From assembly GCA_000507305.1 (NCBI GenBank), contig DF241663.1, forward strand, positions 1 through 64,000: a DNA stretch of 64,000 nucleotides, read 5' to 3'. Under the pieces are notes generated by a model. That model was not told the DNA's origin, did not search any database, and worked only from the letters and a program-made list of their open reading frames with translations. This DNA is from Breviolum minutum Mf 1.05b.01 (lineage: Eukaryota; Sar; Dinophyceae; Suessiales; Symbiodiniaceae). The translations under genes and the position numbers were made by a program. Positions 61,201 to 64,000 of the stretch are shown in pieces; the stretch's first letter is position 1, and every line of letters starts with the position of its first letter.

Positions 61201-62035
61201 TTGAAAAACTATGATGGGCGTGCGGAAGCTGGATGTCAAAGCTGACCAAAGCCTTATCTCGCTCATCCGCAAGCCTTTCCTCCTCTGTCATGGGACCCGG
61301 CCTTCAGTCGGTCTGAATTTGAATGATGACATATCGTGCGATTTCTCGTTGTTGAAACCGCAGTCGGTCTTCTGGTAGTTGTCTAGGTCGCTGTTGTCAT
61401 CAGAAGTCACATTTGATTTGGTACAGTCGAGTCTATATAGTAGTTAGTCTGTAGTACTATAGAAACTGCCAACGAGTTGCATATATGGCGGTGGCGGCGG
61501 CGGCGCCTTGTCTTTTGCGCAAAGTGACGTCACATTCAGTGACTGTTCATCACATTTCAATCCAGAAGAGTGACTGCAATGATGGCCAAGGCATGCCAAG
61601 GCGCGGATGATGCAAACTGTTGACTGACCCCAGCCCCCTGCATGTAGCCACAGCCTGAGCACAGTTCCCAAGAAGCCCAGGAAATTTTGAAAGCTCTCTC
61701 CACAGAAAATGCCTGAAGGTACCTGTTCGCCCATGCTGGAGCCATATGGCCTGAAAGTAGCGAAATTCACAGGACTGCCAAAGAAGCTCCAAAATAAGCT
61801 GTGATTTTGGAGCCTTCCATAGGGATCAGAGTAGCCATAGCCAGCACCGTAACCAGGATACTGACCTGCGCAAACCAAGCAACAATGAAGTTGATAGAAG
61901 TTGTATCAATGCGTACATGTGGGAGCTGAAAAATATACAAGAACCAAAGTCACCTCACCTTGTGCATATTGCCCATATCCAACCATGCCCATCTGCGAAG
62001 TGCCCATGGCCGTCGGCATTCCCTGCACTGCGCAT
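58260..62035 (-). CDS. Coiled-coil and EF-hand protein, many exons
   Basis: Minus-strand exons in transcript order: a Gly/Tyr/Met-rich start at about 62035-61958 (TSQMGMVGYGQYAQG) and 61868-61795 (YPGYGAGYGYSDPYGR). Helical coiled-coil pieces follow: 61300-61250 (MTEEERLADERDKAL), about 61195-61140 (ARRRLEDETRLRNEELLR), 60975-60880 (FAIKNAALALQNGQHLDQVS), about 60840-60780 (DALDNLKKAMNSV), 60715-60600 (LVERDLPKCESHAEELKAE), about 60110-60050 (ATAELIRQNLALEKAAQ) and 59575-59465 (EIQVVEELQSVTKGPALVDL). Then comes an EF-hand exon, 58924-58852, with loop DADEDGFLSKQE, joined by a GC donor to an exon from 58766 (GEFEFTPPET), then 58440-58347 (KEGIAFDNFQQMKMAIGAA) and a Lys/Arg-rich helix (REEKLRAHKRLAME). 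The EF-hand loop has Asp at 1, 3 and 5 and Glu at 12, so calcium binding is likely. Function is otherwise unknown. The reading frame just after GEFEFTPPET is not resolved, and two genes cannot be excluded. Confidence 0.55.
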
Positions 62036-62039
62036 CATC

Positions 62040-64000
62040 GATGGAAGGCCGAATCTCGGATGAGGCACTGGCACCCCATGCCATGCCTTTTGTCTTGTAT
62101 TCCACATGTTTTCAATGCAATAACTGAAAAAACTTCAAAATTTGCGCCCTCTCAGTTTGTCTGTGGGATGTTTATCAGTCGTTCCAACAGTTGCTGCACT
62201 CGCATACTTTAGTCTTTAGTGCCAAAGGACTTAAGGCGCTCTGTGAGGCAATTCTGCAGGTGCGTCTATCCGTATATGGTAGAAATGATGTAAAGGATTT
62301 GAATATTCAAAAAATAATCCTCTTTACAGTTTACATATTCTGTAGATCATGTAAAGTATATAATTCTAGAGGCAGGACGGGAATATGATATAATACACAA
62401 GACTGTGTCATTCTGCTTGCTCCTTTGTTTGGGTCAGAGTCAGAGTTACCAGGCTAGCATGCACCAGCTGGACGTGTCGTGAGGGTATCGAGAAGTGGTG
62501 AGGGGCCGGCTGTGGACATGGCTGGCAGTGGCTCAGGTTTGTAAAATCTTTTAGTCACTCAAAGCATAAACAAACAAATAAAATATTGAAATGGCTTGTT
62601 CTATATTTGATTTCAGAGGATATATTCTATGATTCCATCAGTGAGGTGTGCGAAAAGAAGATACTCTCGGTTGGAGGCCTAGCCCTAGACTTCGTCCAAG
62701 GGCCAAAGAGGGAAGCATCAAAGCTCTTAGAATAAAGTAGGTGACCAATTTAAAGAGAAACCAACATGCCAGGTTGAAAGTAGATCTTCGTGTCTGTGCA
62801 AAATAATTCAATGCCCCATCAGAATCATCTTGAGAATGTAGATTGAGTAGATTCAGTTCATTCCAACCTGGCGCACTACATGCATATCTGGCCTCGCTTG
62901 TGCAATGCCTTGAAATGCTATCAAATTCCACAATGCAGCTCGATGCCAAATGAGGACTTTGAGAATTTGCACTTCAACGAGGATTAAACACGTGAATAAC
63001 TCACGATGGTTTTCAATTCTTCATCGTGTTAATTTTGCAGCAAAAAAATGTGATCGAGCCCGCCATGACCTGCAATGGTCTGATGGGGATAAAACACGTT
63101 ATATGGTTCAAACCTTCAACACTCTTTCCAACTTGTCAGGAAAATAGCATGGAACAACACACCACAAATACTATCAAATACTGCAAATACAGGTTCCAGG
63201 TTTCAATCTGAACAAGACGCATCACACAGCGTCCCTAGAATACAAACACAGCAATGGTCAGCTTCAAGCCGACACCCTGCTGCTAGCGTGCATCAATTCC
63301 TCTATCATTTTTCACAGCATCTTTACTGGGAACGAGCGTTTGGAATTGCAGTGACTTCGTAGCTTTTGAAAGAGTCACTAGTCATGATATATGGCACCTT
63401 GCGGTGCCGTGACCTGCCTTAAAACTTCAAGATGTTGCAGTCCATGTGCTGTTGCAAAGTTGCGGTTGCCAAATCTAGTGATCTACGCATGCATTTGCAC
63501 AAGCTCGGTGTTGCAGCATTAGATCATTAGACCCCAAGCACTTGACACGATTGAACCTGTTTGCTGATTGTCGGCTCGAATAAGTGTGGGATGAAACGCT
63601 TGTATGCTGCGGGCTGACGGCGGTTGAAAGGAATCAAGGGAACACGAGCATTATTCTCACATTCTCACAAGGTGCACTTCATTGCAGCAATGCCACAGGT
63701 CAATCGGTCAATAGAAATGAACATATATAAATGGAGCAAGTCCAAGCACTACAGTAAAGTTACCCAACAATTGACTCTGTGCTGACACCACACCGATGTG
63801 AAAGTCAAAGCACGAGCCTGGATTGCGACAACTGCAACGCATTTATTTCAGTTGGTTTTTGTTGTCCTATCTTTTTATTCTTTTTAGTTCTAGTTGAATA
63901 TAGTTGAATGCTATATCTTGCAAGTTTCACTGCTCTGTGTTTCTACCATTCGTTCAGTCGTGGGAGCATTGTGATCTAGTTGTGCTGATATGAATGTGCT
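62040..64000. other. Right-end stretch without a recognisable gene
   Basis: I find no exon with family features on either strand. This may be upstream spacer or a long first intron of the coiled-coil/EF-hand gene, whose transcription start was not found. Confidence 0.3.

Overview
This window looks like dinoflagellate nuclear DNA, most likely from a Symbiodiniaceae-type genome. The evidence is in the gene structure. Genes are cut into many very short exons. Introns begin with GC or GA as often as GT, and acceptors are almost always AG followed by G. All convincing host genes lie on the minus strand, as in one-way dinoflagellate gene arrays. The organism is inferred from these features and not from a database match.

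Layout, left to right. At 1-459 (minus) is the N-terminal part of a copia-like retrotransposon Gag, with a possible tRNA primer site at 575-586. From 23877 down to 965 (minus) runs ATP-citrate lyase. I could rebuild it as 37 exons that join in frame to 1070 codons, with all four key catalytic residues present. Its eleventh intron (20764 to 6249, a GC-AG intron of 14.5 kb) holds a separate cassette of three spliced genes on the opposite strand. These are a Lys/Glu-repeat protein (about 7.3-10.6 kb), a protein whose N-terminus resembles a divergent cytosine-C5 methyltransferase fold (about 11.7-17.1 kb), and an unidentified protein with an HGDEGRG motif (about 17.5-20.4 kb). Imperfect inverted repeats, short direct repeats and a 26-copy decamer array lie at the cassette edges.

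Upstream of ACLY on the minus strand are the last two exons of an unidentified gene (24053-24436), an OB-fold-like gene (26467-28195) bracketed by 36-bp direct repeats, and a complete three-exon tandem AAA-domain gene (32557-34924, 531 aa). Further right, still on the minus strand, are a poorly defined gene at 35.4-36.8 kb, a many-exon polytopic membrane protein at about 40-45.8 kb, a Rieske non-haem iron oxygenase of the choline-monooxygenase type (48546-52172), and a coiled-coil/EF-hand protein (about 58.3-62.0 kb). The rest is repeat-rich: GATA/GATT, CAT, GTT and GA-rich arrays, and a 184-base run of N at 55990-56173.

Function. The host genes do not form one pathway. ACLY makes cytosolic acetyl-CoA, and the Rieske enzyme would act in small-molecule oxidation, perhaps choline to betaine aldehyde for osmoprotection. 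The strongest candidate for an undescribed system is the antisense three-gene cassette inside the ACLY intron.
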